The notes below the pieces were generated by a model. That model had not been told where the DNA came from and made no database searches. It saw only the letters and a list, made by a program, of their open reading frames with translations. Below, one piece after another: positions 24,779 to 36,915 of a DNA stretch of 64,000 nt (the first letter of the stretch is position 1; every line of letters begins with the position of its first letter). Made by a program: the position numbers and the translations under genes. The DNA is from Valencia hispanica (taxonomy: Eukaryota; Chordata; Actinopteri; Cyprinodontiformes; Valenciidae): contig OY747704.1 in the NCBI GenBank assembly GCA_963556495.2, positions 40,011,001 to 40,075,000 of the forward strand. Reading direction: 5' to 3'.

Positions 24779-26540
24779 AATAATGCAGTGCGTCAGGTAA
24801 TGTTTCTTTTTCAAAACATCTTTGCAGATGAATTTAGGTCTAAGCCACTGTATTTTGAACTGTAGCATTTATACATTAGAATAAATAATTCAGCTCCTGA
24901 CAGTTTTTTATTGTTCAAGGCCACAGAGATGCACAGCAGTTGTGTCTATTGAATGCCTTAAATGCAAAAGTATTTTCAAAAGTATTTATAGTATCAAATT
25001 GGGATGCCAAACAAAGCGTTTTTTATGGTCTCTACTGTAGCTCAACTGTCAGTCGCTGCTGATGGTGCATCGTCTGGGATTTTCTGTCAGTCACATGTGG
25101 TCATGTTTTGCACAGCAAATTCGTAAAGGTCCCAGAATGTGTTCTAATGCACAGCTCTGAAACTGTACTTAAGGCCACTCACATTATCTTACTAATCTGA
25201 TGAATCTTGGATTTTTCAAAGTTTGCACATTGACAATCAGTGAAAGAGAGACTGTATTGCTGTTGCTGTCACTCCATTAAAAAATGGCAAGGCTCTGCAT
25301 AGTTTAAGCAAAAAATCTATTAAAATATTACAGTACATGGATTAACCGAGGTAATTTCTAGTTGGAGAAGAATATTGAGGCTGATCTGGAGAAACACTCG
25401 TTAATCACTCGTTTAATATTTGAGCTTTTGGTATTTTTTGTACAAGAAACAGGTCTCCAAATATAATAAATACAATATCCGTGTACAGTAATAACATGTA
25501 ATTTCTGCAGACTACCTAATAAAACCAGTACTGCGTGGTGGCTAACAACAGAACCAGGGATTTTTTTTTCAGCCGTACAGAACACGGTCTAACTGTGATA
25601 GATTGAAGTGAGCGCTCCTCTCAGGGTTGTACATCGTAACTCCCCTGCTCCGTGTCCACAGATGGAACGAAGTGAACTATTACGGTGTTTACCGGTGGGC
25701 CTAGCACACCGGCACTCCGCCCACTCAGCCATAGCTAATTGCTCTGCTCTTCGATTACCCCCATCTATTTTAATGAGAGCTTACCAATGCATTCCCTTCA
25801 TCCTGTTTTCTCTGTCAAACCCACATGTAAGCATGATGAACACGTGCAGGAAGCGTGCGCATTCCCCTTTGACATATACTGTATACACACACATACACAC
25901 GCACACACACAGAGTAAAGGGAACAATGTGGTTTCCCATGTTTATCCCAGCGGCAGGAAATTGGAGGGTGTTCATTAGGCTAATGGATTTGAAGAGGAAA
26001 GGAGAAGAGGATGGAGAGAGAACAGAAAGGAGAGGATGGGGAGGCCACTGAATTGTACCACAACAAATTTTGTACAATAGCCCAACAAGTCATAATGCAG
26101 CAGGTAATTTCCCTGCCTCTATGATAGAGAGAGCAATATTTCCATTATGTGAAATGGCTTTAATTACAGTGAATTTGCCTCATAAGTCAGCTCCTATTGA
26201 GAACAAATGAGCTGTTGCATTTCTGGTGGTGCCGCGAAGCACTCCTGCAGCTTGCCCGGGATGGACTAGACTTCATTAGAATCACTGGTTTGCCAGCACA
26301 CGCGCTGGGAAGACAAAGCTTAATCAATGGACTCACACCGCTCTGAAAAGTCTCAAAGAGAGCAGACAGTGGACACAGAATGGTACATGCTTAACTGATC
26401 AATAGAAAAATGAGTGTGTGGCTGCTATGAACTTATTTTCTGCTCTAGAGAAAGTACCGCCTGTCACAGATGGTATGAAAGCCATCTTTATTCTGAGTTA
26501 TGTGTGATATAGTCATAGGCTAATTACAAAAATACTAAGA
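22888..26540. other. Non-coding stretch with two candidate conserved elements
   Basis: No gene is seen. 23130..23400 and 26130..26345 are more GC-balanced, repeat-free and contain homeodomain-like TAAT cores (for example ggctttaattacag). I propose them as conserved non-coding candidates only. The open frames at 24265..24570 and 25608..26051 have no recognisable domain. A short CA run lies at about 25886..25911. Confidence 0.35.
24741..24780. repeat. (AAAT)n microsatellite
   Basis: Ten or so head-to-tail aaat units. They give an artificial Leu-Phe-Ile-Tyr repeat frame on the minus strand. Confidence 0.95.
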
Positions 26541-26559
26541 CTCATACAGACGCAGAAAT

Positions 26560-27260
26560 ATTTGTTGATACCATTCTACAGAACACAAAATAATACATAT
26601 CTCCTAAATAACTTAAAAAGGTCCAATGGCATCCTGTTTTTATTCCATATTAGACTTTTAGCTCAGTTGACAGATTTCTTTTTAAAACAAAAAAAAGGGT
26701 TTACATTTTTACATTTACATTTTGTGGCTGTACTTTTGCAACAATTATTGCCAACAAGCAATCTCTGTACTTCATAATGAGACATCTGCATTTGCAATCA
26801 GGTTGGCTGGACAACTTTTTCACAGAAAAATTTTCAAACTGATTGAAGGGTGGCATCTTCATACTTTAATATTTAGATTTATTTCCACAGATATTCAATA
26901 GGATTAAGTTAGGGGCTTATAGAGGGTCATAAATTACCTGTCACTTTTCTGCTATTACAGCTGAATTTTCCCTTTGTGGAACAATAAAGGATTATTTTAT
27001 TTTATACTATTCTATTATTCTATTCTATAAATGACAAGTCCAACGTTTTCTCTCAGTCATTCCTGAGGCATTTTTGGTTCTGTGACAGAGGCTTGGATTT
27101 TTCACATGGGCAGGTTTGGCTCCAGGATGCCTTGGTTACCTTCATAATGTTGTGTAGAGATTCGAGGTTGCCATGACGGATGCAACAAAACAGCACCAAA
27201 ACACAAACAAGCACCATCCATGTTTCACAAAAGGTATGGTGTTGTTTTATTTAAAATATT
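26560..27260 (-). mobile_element. Decayed Tc1-like transposon with inner LINE-type tail
   Basis: The antisense phrases ttttgtggctgtacttttgc, attgccaacaagcaatctc, gatattcaataggattaag and accatccatgtttcacaaaa follow the order of a fish Tc1-like element read backwards. At about 26960..27030 the sequence ctgaattttccctttgtgg, aacaataaaggatt and an attctatt run looks like the 3' tail of a fish LINE or SINE inserted in it. All frames are broken. Confidence 0.5.
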
Positions 27261-30200
27261 TATTTTCCCTCTGCAAACAAACTATTCAGCCACCCTGCTA
27301 AGAGACACCAATTGATCTACATTCAAAATGGTCAACATAAATATATAATATATTAATATATAACATATAATACATCAAAAAGTCAACATAAATATAAATC
27401 AACTTCATGCAAAATGTGTGAATTCAAAATTTACTTAAATTGGGCTGAAATCTATATAAACTACTTGGTCATGACTTCTGACCAAGTATCTGCCAAGCTT
27501 GCACTAACCTTAACCTGACCCATACTTGTTACAGCCTTCATAGCAACATATGCAATAGTAGCACTTTAGCCTTTTGACCATAGCAACATAAAATTACCCT
27601 GAGAAAGAAAGACAGCTTACAGTTAGCACAACACATTCAATTCCAGCATTTCTCACCTCATTTTCAACACCCCAACACCTGCACCTGCTAGATACTATTA
27701 CTGAATTCTCCTCTTTCATTTCCAACATAAAATGCCTTCTTGTTCCCTCTGTATTATCATAATGGTAAAGCATTGCACTATACCACTAAAGAACACACAT
27801 TGCACACAGCAAAAGCCCAAACATAAAAAAATAATGAATAATCTGCTGTGAATGACTCGAAGACATTCTATAAAAGAAAAACTAGCTGTTAATCCATTTG
27901 TTCCCCCTATAGGGGCACAGAAAGAAACATCCTAATGAAAAACTGGTGGCTAAATCACCATGATGGTAATAACAGCGGGACCGTCACTCGCAGCAGTCGT
28001 TTGACTCTGGTGACACGCAGCCATTAGGTATTCATGAAAACAGATGTTGCACGGTTCACCAACCCACTGGCCCAAACACCGCCGGAAAACACCAGAAACC
28101 TAAATGAATTTCCCTATGGATCACACCGTTTGATCCCTTGCCAAAAAAAAAAAGTGACGAACATGTTAGATTTTCACCGAGGGGGGAGAGAAGGGTGAGC
28201 AGGCTGAGCTGGATCAAGAGGAGGAGGAGGAGGAAGCAGGGAAGTTTATGGACATAATTGTGACAGAAGCAGGAAGATTGTAGTTTATCACTACTGACGC
28301 TGACATGTCCTGTGCCTTATATAGAAGCTATTCATCTCCCAAACTCATCTCTTTCTTCTGTTGTCCAAAGATATCATGTTTTGTAAAGTCTTGAAATCCT
28401 ATTAACTTGATAGCAAAGGGATTTTCTTCTTGATCAGGCAAATCTTTTAGTAGCTTATCACTACCTAAGCAGAAAGAGCTTATACTACATTATGCCAGAG
28501 AAAAGAGTTAGCATGAGTATACAGACAATTAAACAAACAGTTCTCCAAAGGAATACATAGATAGATATAAAACATTTTTATAAAATATTTTTTTATGGAC
28601 CACCAATCTCAAGATGCCACTCTACTGACGTGAGTTTTACAATGTAGGCCTGCTTAGGCCATTAGCTGTTTTCTAGCTATTTTCTTACTTATGAACTTCT
28701 TACTATTTTCTTACTTATAAAGATCAACACAAATCTACTTTATTTGAAGGGCATGTTCTCTTGCCTCTCAATTGTTAAATATTGGCTTGTTACATTACAT
28801 CCCTAAGAAACAGCAAATCATGTCTATAATTAAAAGATTGTTGACACTGATCAACTTGGAAAATCTAAATTACAAGCATTGTTAAGTTACACATATTTTA
28901 TGGAAAAAAGGTTTGCCAGTTATGTCCTTCTATGTGATTTTTTTTCATCCTAAACAAATGAACTTGAATTATTACGTTTGTTGAAAGTCAGTTTACATTA
29001 TTGCAAGACAAAACTAAAAATTGTATGGCCGTTTTTTACAGATCTTTAATAGGAGCTCTAGTAATTGTGAAGGGTACTGGCTCCAAGAGGGTTAATTTAA
29101 ACTGAAATTTACACAAGTTACAAATATCTGACTATATTAAAAGAATTGCTCATTTGTTGTTTATATTTTCCTAAATGCTTTAAACAACATAACATGTCCT
29201 TTTGAAGAGAACTTTAACAAACGTTTTGTCTTTTGAACAGAGGGGAAGAATCCCCTGAAAATTTGAGGATTGATGAAGTAGTGTAAGGATTCAAATGCAA
29301 GTTTTGTTCTCTTTCACTCCCATAAGGACTGACAGCACATTGTTCATCTTCTATTTAGAGCGCTGGAAAATTGACCGTGGCTGCCAGTTAGGAGTCAAAC
29401 AAAGTGGAGGAAGAGCAGGCTTTCACATGATAGATGTGATTATAGCCTCTTCGTGGTGCCCATCTATTCTCTATAGATTCCAGATGATAACAGCAACTAG
29501 GTCCTCTCTTTCTTCCTCTTGTTCCTTTCTTTAAAATGTTTTGTCCAGTTTTTACCCCTTATTCCCCTCCTGTCTGTCAACTTGACTATTTGCCATCCTT
29601 TCTGCTCTCAGTTCTCTAAACTGGTTGTACTTTGATTCCTTCAACTCCATGTTTTTCTCCCCATAACTCCCCCCATCTCCTCACTTGTCATGTGCATCAC
29701 AGGGAGCCGCCAAACCACATCACAAATCTAAGGATTTACTTCTTTTTTTTTTTTACTCTGAATCTTTACTTGATTTTTATTTTTACCACTTCCTCTTATC
29801 CGTTCACGGTCATCATCCCAGCATGCTTCTTTACAGTTTACAGTGTTCAGATTTTCAAAGAAACTCAGCCCAAATCCCCGACGGGTGGTGCTTGTTTGCC
29901 TTAAAATACATTAGCAGTGTTGAGTTAAACCGTCTGACAAATGACAGAAGGCTAACAGTGGGGATCCAGCGGGTCAGAGAGCTCTGCCACAACACTGAGA
30001 CTAAAAGTAAAGCCAATCCTCCAACGCCATACAATATCTCCCTTAATCTCACTCAAGCTCCACTCATTACACACTCAGCATGGGCTGGACACGGCCAGCA
30101 TAGGAAGCTATGTGGCTTGGGTCTGCACGCAAAATGTGTCTGTGTGCATATGTAGTTATGTGATATCCCTATCAGTGCGAGACGAAGCCGCAGTAAGAGA

Positions 30201-31040
30201 GCGTGTAATTCGTCTTGTCACTGTACGCAGATCAGGAAAATTCATGGTCCGTATCATCCCCTCCCAAATGGGACACAACCATAGAGGATGTTAATTTTCA
30301 TCTCCATAAAAATACATAATAAGAACCCCTCCAATATGTTCGGACGGTTTGAGGAATTTACATACTCCGATACACCATGTCTTCTCCCATGACATGTTCC
30401 TGCTCGACACATTTGTATGTTCTTATGTGTTTTATCTGCGATAAAGTATGTGGGCGAACTCAGTCAGAAGAACAGCCCTGCCTGTGATTCATTCAGCACC
30501 TCCTTCTTTAAAGGTGATGTCATCCAGCATAAACTCAGACAATCCTAATTGGGTCGGGTGATAATGCTCCCACATAAAGACTAGCATATTTCAACCTGCA
30601 GTAATATCCTCTGTAATCCAACAACCTTTCAACACCCTGCAACCTCCAACTTAAATTCAAAGCTGGCCAGAGAAGAGTCAAATGGAAAAAGCTGCAAGAC
30701 TGATCTGGAAAACACAACCAATAAACCTGAATATTTGTGTACCCACAACTAAACAAATAGACAATGCTTGAAAACTTTTTTAAAGGCAGCCGTGTGTACA
30801 TACATATGTACTGAGACACAATTAAAATAAGGAAGGCTGGAGCTCCGATTCTGCCAGTTCAGTTTTATGTCTCGGCTTTGAAACAAGTCTGCACAGTGTG
30901 AAACTTCCCTCCACCTGTGGTTTATGGATATATATGCAGGGATATAAATGTAAAACTCCAACCTGTTTGCTATTGTGCAAAGCCAAACTCCTGCTGCTTG
31001 TAAAGAGTGCACTCATAATTTGTATGTATGCATACAAAAG
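27261..31040. other. Non-coding stretch with candidate conserved elements
   Basis: No gene is seen. 27950..28140, 29330..29500 and 30170..30570 are CpG-containing, repeat-free and less AT-rich than their surroundings. The 156-codon frame at 29685..30155 contains a poly-Phe run from poly-T and no recognisable domain. These may be conserved intronic enhancers, which is inference only. Confidence 0.3.
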
Positions 31041-31044
31041 TAAT

Positions 31045-32340
31045 GCTACAGAGCCAGTCAGAAATGTACATACACTTACCTTTGGCAATAATCTAAAGCT
31101 TTTAATTGTGAATTTAAATAATTATTTCCCCACAGTGGAAATTGTATTAGAATTCTCCAACAAACAACTTTAATGATTTTTAAACATGATTTGAGCGCAT
31201 ACATCAGAATTTAATGAGGATCTTCCATAATCCACACAGGTTCAAAACTGTACATACTGGCAGAAATATATGCTGCACTCTTACTAATATTTAGTTAAAT
31301 GTACATCCACGAGTTTCAGAGAAAGCACAAATGTTTGGCTGAATATTTGACCGCAGTTCTTAGGCTGAATCAGTAGAGTTCACTTAAAGTGATGTGCTTC
31401 CTGGCCTGGGACTTACCCTTAAGCATAGTTCACACATTTGTATTAGAGTTGAAGTCAGGTCATTTAGGAAGCGTCATGTAAGCCTTTTAATTTCCTTTCA
31501 CTCCTTTCTCTTTGTTTGGAATTAAGTTCATTTTCTCCAAAAGTCAAAGTGAGGTTATGAAATCCTAAACACATTGTAAAAGTGAAGCTTGGTGGTAGCA
31601 GCGTCATGCTAAGGGCCTGAATCTCTGCCAGTGATATTGAGGTATTGCACAAAATAGTTAGAATAATAAGCAAGAAAGCACTGCTGAATACTCTACCTCA
31701 AATCAACACCGAGAGGATTAAGTAGTAGACACAGTTGGGTACATTGTGGTAGATTCTCATCCACACCGGACATGACAGTCCCAGGTGCTTAAAACAGAAG
31801 GCCCTTGGACTACTTCTCATGTTTCCTGAAGACGGTACATCAAATAGACCTTCTGTTCTGAACATGCATTGGAAGTATCTGGCTTATATTGTAGTAACAA
31901 CAATTACACTAAAGAGGCTGTTAAGGTCACACGGACCCTTCCCTCCATCGGGTACAGTGTTTAGGTCATTGTCACTTAACAACACAAACATGATACCAAG
32001 TTATGCCAACTTGTCATTTGTTTTGGTCAACATTGAACTGAATGGAGGAAAGGTAACTCTTGACCTTTATGGCCTTGTTAGTTTGATTGATCAGACTACA
32101 ACACATAAGGCTGATGCTTTCAACCCATGTTTAGAGGTGAAGAGGCAACTACGACACAGATAGGTTTTCCAAAGGGGAAATAATCCCACATTAACATCCT
32201 GCTTTGGAACAGAACAAGTAAGCGAATATTTGGCTTCTAGAATGACCTAAACCAGGCCACACCAGGAAGCTAACCATTTAAAAAAGCTCAATCCTTTCTG
32301 AAGAGAAATGGGGTCAAATTCCAACCATATCACATAGTGT
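31045..32340. mobile_element. Mosaic of Tc1-like remnants
   Basis: The left edge, gccagtcagaaatgtacata and cactta, resembles a Tc1-type terminal repeat and is shared with 40068. From 31330 to 31480 there is antisense transposase-type sequence. From about 31575 the phrase gtgaagcttggtggtagcag with cgtcatgct is the sense strand of the conserved transposase core, giving VKLGGSSVML. Because the orientations differ, at least two copies are joined here. The frame at 31819..32163 lies in this mosaic and is not supported as a gene. Confidence 0.5.
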
Positions 32341-32619
32341 GTACAAATTGTCACTCATCCCCCCCCCCATCCCAGTGTTGTTATCTAATTCTAACTTTTG
32401 GTACTTTTCCAGTAAAATGTCTGTTAATGAGACGCATTGCTGTGTTCGTGCTGTCACCATGCTCTTCCAGCAGAGAAGGGAGACCTGTGTGATTAATTTG
32501 CTGTGTTGATGCTCTAACTGTAGTGGGGCTGTTGCGTGAGGTAAGCCATCTGTGAGCTTTCTGAGACAGGAGAGGAGTGGAGGTTAGCACCGCTGGTCGG
32601 TGGGTAGATACGCGCTTCA

Positions 32620-32774
32620 TGTCAGATCAACCCCAAAAATAATCAGTTGTTCCTGGTTCCATTGCGGACATTTCCTGAATATTTCATCGGAATCCTTCCA
32701 TAACTCTTTGAGTTATGTTGCTAACAGATAGACAGACGGGCACGAAAACATTACCTCCTGGCGGAGGTAATAAA
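32620..32774 (+). mobile_element. LINE 3'-end fragment (RTE-like)
   Basis: actctttgagttatgttgct, aacagatagacagac and the end acctcctggcggaggtaata form a 3' end often seen on fish RTE-type retrotransposons. It is short and 5' truncated, as usual for LINE insertions. The clade assignment is from memory. Confidence 0.55.
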
Positions 32775-34930
32775 AGCCTCAAATTACATTGATATTTACC
32801 TCATGATGGATGTATGCAAAACTCTCACCAGCAGTGTACATGCATTTAGGCTTGTGTGCATTTATCGTCTATAATCCATTCAGCAGAAGGTTGTTTCTTA
32901 TCTATCAGGTCAAAGAAGCGACAACTTTATGTGCCAAAGAATTTCTCTAAAAGAAAACATAAATACATTTCTTTCTCCCTTACACTGATATAACCAACAC
33001 AATGAGGTTAAATAACTCAGGTCAAACATGTGCTCAGATTATTGAATGACTCAGCTGATGCATGATCAGAAATCTGGACTAAAAGTACTGATGTCATTCC
33101 CATTTGTTTGCCAGTTTTTCTTTCACAGCAACGTTTTTTGCAGTGATCTATTGCCTGTATTCTGAGAAGTAATGATCGCATTTTGCTGCTAGAATTTATT
33201 ATAAATTTCCACAGTAATTTTAAAACTAAGGACAGATGGTCAAGAGATACAAAGTAAAAAAAGAAGAATTCATTTTTAAAATAAATGACATGTCCTATAG
33301 CTTAAATTTTTCTCATTTATGATGAACCCCACGGAGAGAACATGACATATGCAGCAGAACAATGTTTTATCTCATCTGGCATCCTGACAACAAGGAAATA
33401 AACACAAGCTGACAGCCAATCAGATCGCCCATCTGCTGCTCTGCCGTACAGTGGTTGGACTTCCCGACAAACGGTGAAGGAATAATTTCTTTGAGGAGCA
33501 CACCACAGAGATGGTGTGCAGGGGAGCTGAGGTAAAAAGAGGACCAAAAAAGGGAAAATGAAAGGAATACAGAGAGCGGACAGCCGTATGGCAACTTCTT
33601 GCAACTTGATTGGTGGAGGGCATGCATGCAGCCAGGCAGGGAAGACCAGGAAATGTAATTCATGGAAGCTGTCTGGATATGACATCTCTGGGAGCTATTC
33701 AATCTGCAGCCAAACCCTCAAGTGGCGCCTTGCCTGGCGTGGTGGCAGGAAGGTTACAACTGTGAGCTCACTGCCTGTCAACCCCACTACACCCTCTGTG
33801 CAGGAAGAAAAAATAAGAGGGGAAAGGAGCAGAGCGATAGGAGAGGAGAAGAGAGAGGGAAGCACAGGGAGAAAAGGAAACGCAGCAATGAAAGACAGTT
33901 TTATATTGTTAATGTTACAATGTCATTTAAAGAAAGCGCAGGAACTATATAAACGAGATTTAAAGTGGGCAAGTGAATGTGTGAAAGAAAAGCCAAGAGA
34001 CAGCAAGCACAATCACAAACAGCTCAGACTCGATTAAAAGAATAGAAGAAAGAGTGAGACAGCAAAAGGCAGGGCGGTTGGAAAAGTGATCCAGGCGCCG
34101 GCTGTGATTCTTCTCTGTCAAGCGTGGCTCATATAAAGCAATGATAATTGAAAATAGGTGTCTCTCTTTCACCCAAACACAAAATAATCCAGTTACACCT
34201 CTGTGTAAAGTGACTCAGGAGCTACATTCGGCATCATGTAGTGCTGTGAGTGAAGTAGATCTAACACAACGATAAGATAATTTAACATTGTTCTGATTGG
34301 AGGAACTCCTCTGTGCTTATGAGGCCAAACATAATGTTTGGTCTCATATGTTGCAGCCTCTCCTCTCTGTTTGTTGCTTTGAGCCGTTTAGAAGGAAAAC
34401 TTAGATGAAAGATTGATTAAAATGTATGTTTTTACTGCATAAAAACATATGAGTAAGACAAACATATTTCCTTTTATCATGGCATCTGTTCAGGAAGCAT
34501 AAATATGAAGAATGCCCAAACTTTACTCAACTTCCTTTCTTTAATTTCCCTTACTTTAATAATCAGACGTGTGTTGAGATAGAAACTTTTTTTACAACTT
34601 TTACATTTTATTTTTTACTCCTTTTTTATTTTTTTAAACAGTGTTCATGTTATGGTCTACAGAATCAAGTGGAAGACTGCTGGAATACTTTTCACAGACT
34701 TCTTTATTAAAACATGTTGAGTGGAAGGAAAAACTGTTTAGAAAAGGTGCTCAAGGAACAGGAATGGGATTATAAAGTTAAGCTCAAGAAAATGAGGGAG
34801 ATTCTCGTGATATGGATTGGACCTGAATTTAAAAGCCAGCACACAGAGACGTATCCAGGGAATGGGCTATATCTGTCAAAGTCTTCGTGGTAAGTCACTC
34901 CTGAGCCAAAGAGAAAGTCAGAAGAATATA
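32775..34930. other. Non-coding stretch, no gene accepted
   Basis: The 159-codon frame at 33558..34037 and the overlapping minus-strand frames lack a domain, and the plus frame ends in a purine-rich Lys/Glu/Arg tract caused by composition. From 34400 to 34900 the sequence is AT-rich. It adjoins the unidentified exon. Confidence 0.4.
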
Positions 34931-34934
34931 CTAC

Positions 34935-35413
34935 CCGTGATGAGGAGAAAAAAGACTGGATTAATGATCCAGCTTGTGGTCCAAAGCGTTTTCTCAGAAG
35001 TAAATTTTGGAGAGTCTGGAGGCACAAGTTGCTTGAGGTCCAGTGTGAAGTTTCCAGAGTCAGTGATGATTTGAGGACCCATGTCACCTTCCGGTGTAAG
35101 TCCACTAAGTTTTACCAAGTTCGAAGTCAGAGCAGACATCTTCAATAAAACTACAGAGTACTTAATGCTTTCATCTGTTGACTTTATGGAGATGCCGATT
35201 TCATTTTCCAGCAGCACTTGGCACCTTCCCACACTGCCAAGAGCACCAATACCTGCTTTAATTAATGTGGTATCAACGTGCTGGATTAACTGTATAGTAG
35301 GCTGATATTTCTGTATTAAAAATCGTTTTTCTGGGTCTAATGTAATTTTCAAATTTTCAGAGAAACTGAACTTAAGGTCTTCATTATCTTTAAGCCATAA
35401 TCGTCTAAATGAA
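34935..35413 (-). CDS. Unidentified large coding exon with splice signals
   Basis: On the minus strand a branch-point-like ctaac and tgttatttcag acceptor precede an open segment of 479 bp (1 nt + 159 codons + 1 nt). It begins SFRRLWLKDNEDLKFSFSE and ends NPVFFLLITG at a possible donor, CGG|GTAGTA; without splicing, a stop follows four codons later. The peptide alternates hydrophobic and polar residues as in beta-rich domains (for example RCQVLLENEIGISIK). It also has a motif-like stretch LVKLSGLTPEGDMGPQII and a hydrophobic end. I did not recognise the family. A weak resemblance to repeated units of VPS13-type bridge-like lipid transfer proteins is a guess only. No partner exon was found. It may be a nested gene in an fbxl17 intron, a stranded exon, or a decayed pseudogene. 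Confidence 0.5.
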
Positions 35414-35807
35414 CTGAAATAACAGTTAGAATATGACAAAATATGAGCTACATAATATGAGTTTTACTTTTTAAACTTCATTACTGAAATATATAAGCTA
35501 TACAAGCTTGATTTTTTCAAATACACTTGTTTATCCGTCCAGCCTCCTTTCATAACACTTATAGATAACATCTTATTGTTGGAATTACACATGAGCACTT
35601 ACTCTGACAAAAACTGCTGACCTCTCCTCCTTAACACCAAATGTTGGCATAATTATTTTTGGGTTAGGACAATGATTTTCCTTATTTTCTTTTAAGATAA
35701 TAGAGCTTCACCATCATCCTGCTATTTGCAGTCTAATTACTCCAAATCTACCTTTGTAATCTAAGAACAGACCTACATATCACGTTATTCCAGCCAGATC
35801 CTCCCCA

Positions 35808-36070
35808 ACCCTTCAGGCGCTCCGGCCGGCCAGGAGGAGGCAGTATATAGCCCCAGGACTATTGCATGTTTTGTGGGACTAGCTCACATTAGCTGCTCAA
35901 GGGAACACAGGGAGAACATGCAAACTCCACACAGAAAGACCCTTTCGGGTGCCGATGATGCGGAGTAACAAACACACCCTCAGCACCCACAGCGTCCCCG
36001 GTGGTAATTGAACCCAGGACCTTCTAGCTGTGAGGTGAGCTGCTCTACCAGCTGCGCCACCGTGCCACCC
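35808..36070 (-). mobile_element. tRNA-headed SINE, minus orientation
   Basis: Read on the minus strand from 36070, the head gggtggcacggtggcgcagc carries an A-box-like TGGCGCAGCTGG and a B-box-like GGTTCAATTACC. The body follows with ctttctgtgtggagtttgc and atgttctccctgtg. The 3' limit is uncertain and no duplication was found. The head resembles common percomorph SINEs. Confidence 0.65.
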
Positions 36071-36416
36071 TAACCGTCTTTATTTTTAAGCAAAATGATG
36101 GGACACTCAGAAGGAGAATTTATAACGACGATGCAATTGATCAAGATGACCTTCTTTTCAATTTCAAACCAAAAGCAGAGAAAAACAAGAGTGTCTGAAT
36201 GGAAAGACAAATAGTAGAAATTGTTCAACAAGATAATTGGACACTTTGAATAATTGTTTTGTTGACCATGGGCCTTAGCAATAGATAAAGCTGAAGGCAG
36301 CTGATGGCAACCTAAGTATTAGTTGTGAATGTGACAAACAGACATTGCACATAATTGTGGAAGTGCAACATGGTGACATACTTAAATCTTCATCCTATTC
36401 TGCAGAAAAGCAGAGT

Positions 36417-36431
36417 ACCCTCTGCACTTAC
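36417..36431. repeat. Target-site duplication, left copy
   Basis: ACCCTCTGCACTTAC here is repeated exactly at 36800..36814, bracketing a minus-strand SINE. Confidence 0.92.
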
Positions 36432-36799
36432 CATCCATCCGTCCATCCAGCTGTCCATCCATCCATTATTTATACCGTCTATCCTATGCAGGGTTGTGGG
36501 GGCACTGGTGCCTATCTCCAGTAATCTTCAGGCGAGAGGCCGGCTACCCAAGACAGGTCGCCAGTCCATCGCATGGCAAAACAGAGACACACTGGACAAA
36601 CAACCATGCACACACTCATACCTAAGGGCAATTTAGAGAGATCACTTAACCTAACAGTCATGTTTTTGGACTGTGGGAGGAAGCCAGAGTACCCGGAGGG
36701 AACCCACGCATGCGAAAGAAGAATATGGAAACTCCATGCAAAACCAAGAACTTTCTTGCTGCAAGGCAAAAGTGCAACCAATTGGGCTACTGTGCGGGC
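36432..36799 (-). mobile_element. tRNA-headed SINE, 368 bp, complete with duplication
   Basis: Minus-strand reading from 36799: gcccgcacagtagcccaatt carries an A-box-like core, and ttgccttgcagcaagaaagt and cttcctcccacagtcc follow. The end is gactggcgacctgtc and a ggatgg tail at 36432..36470. It is the same body as the SINE at 22552. The B box is partly lost by a deletion. Confidence 0.9.
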
Positions 36800-36814
36800 A
36801 CCCTCTGCACTTAC
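36800..36814. repeat. Target-site duplication, right copy
   Basis: Exact second copy of the 15-bp sequence at 36417..36431. Confidence 0.92.
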
Positions 36815-36832
36815 TTGCTCAGTAAAGCCTTA

Positions 36833-36834
<2 letters not shown>

Positions 36835-36911
<77 letters not shown>
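36835..36911. repeat. (AT)n microsatellite
   Basis: An uninterrupted alternation of about 76 bp. It lies between the SINE and a Tc1-like remnant. Confidence 0.97.

Positions 36912-36914
<3 letters not shown>

Positions 36915-36915
<1 letters not shown>

Noticed and set aside
25608..26051. 147-codon plus-strand open frame
   Set aside because: Crosses a CA repeat (His-Thr run) and has no family match; the opposite strand is also open.
29685..30155. 156-codon plus-strand open frame
   Set aside because: Contains a Phe run from poly-T and no recognisable domain; no splice or start context supports it.
31819..32163. 114-codon plus-strand open frame
   Set aside because: Lies in the Tc1-like mosaic and shows no transposase motif in that frame; treated as chance.
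33558..34037. 159-codon plus-strand open frame
   Set aside because: No domain or conserved motif; the C-terminal part is a Lys/Glu/Arg run from purine-rich sequence, and overlapping frames on the minus strand are equally long.
34960..34985. FBXL17-like WIIN motif on the minus strand
   Set aside because: The surrounding residues do not fit FBXL17; the four-residue match is chance.
34770..35105. Second minus-strand frame overlapping the unknown exon (possible continuation by a short intron)
   Set aside because: Joining would need a 34-bp intron between the donor at 34934 and an AG near 34900, too short for a vertebrate intron; a frameshift is possible but unproven.
36003..36070. tRNA gene on the minus strand
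   Set aside because: A-box- and B-box-like motifs are present, but there is no full cloverleaf and the sequence continues into a SINE body.
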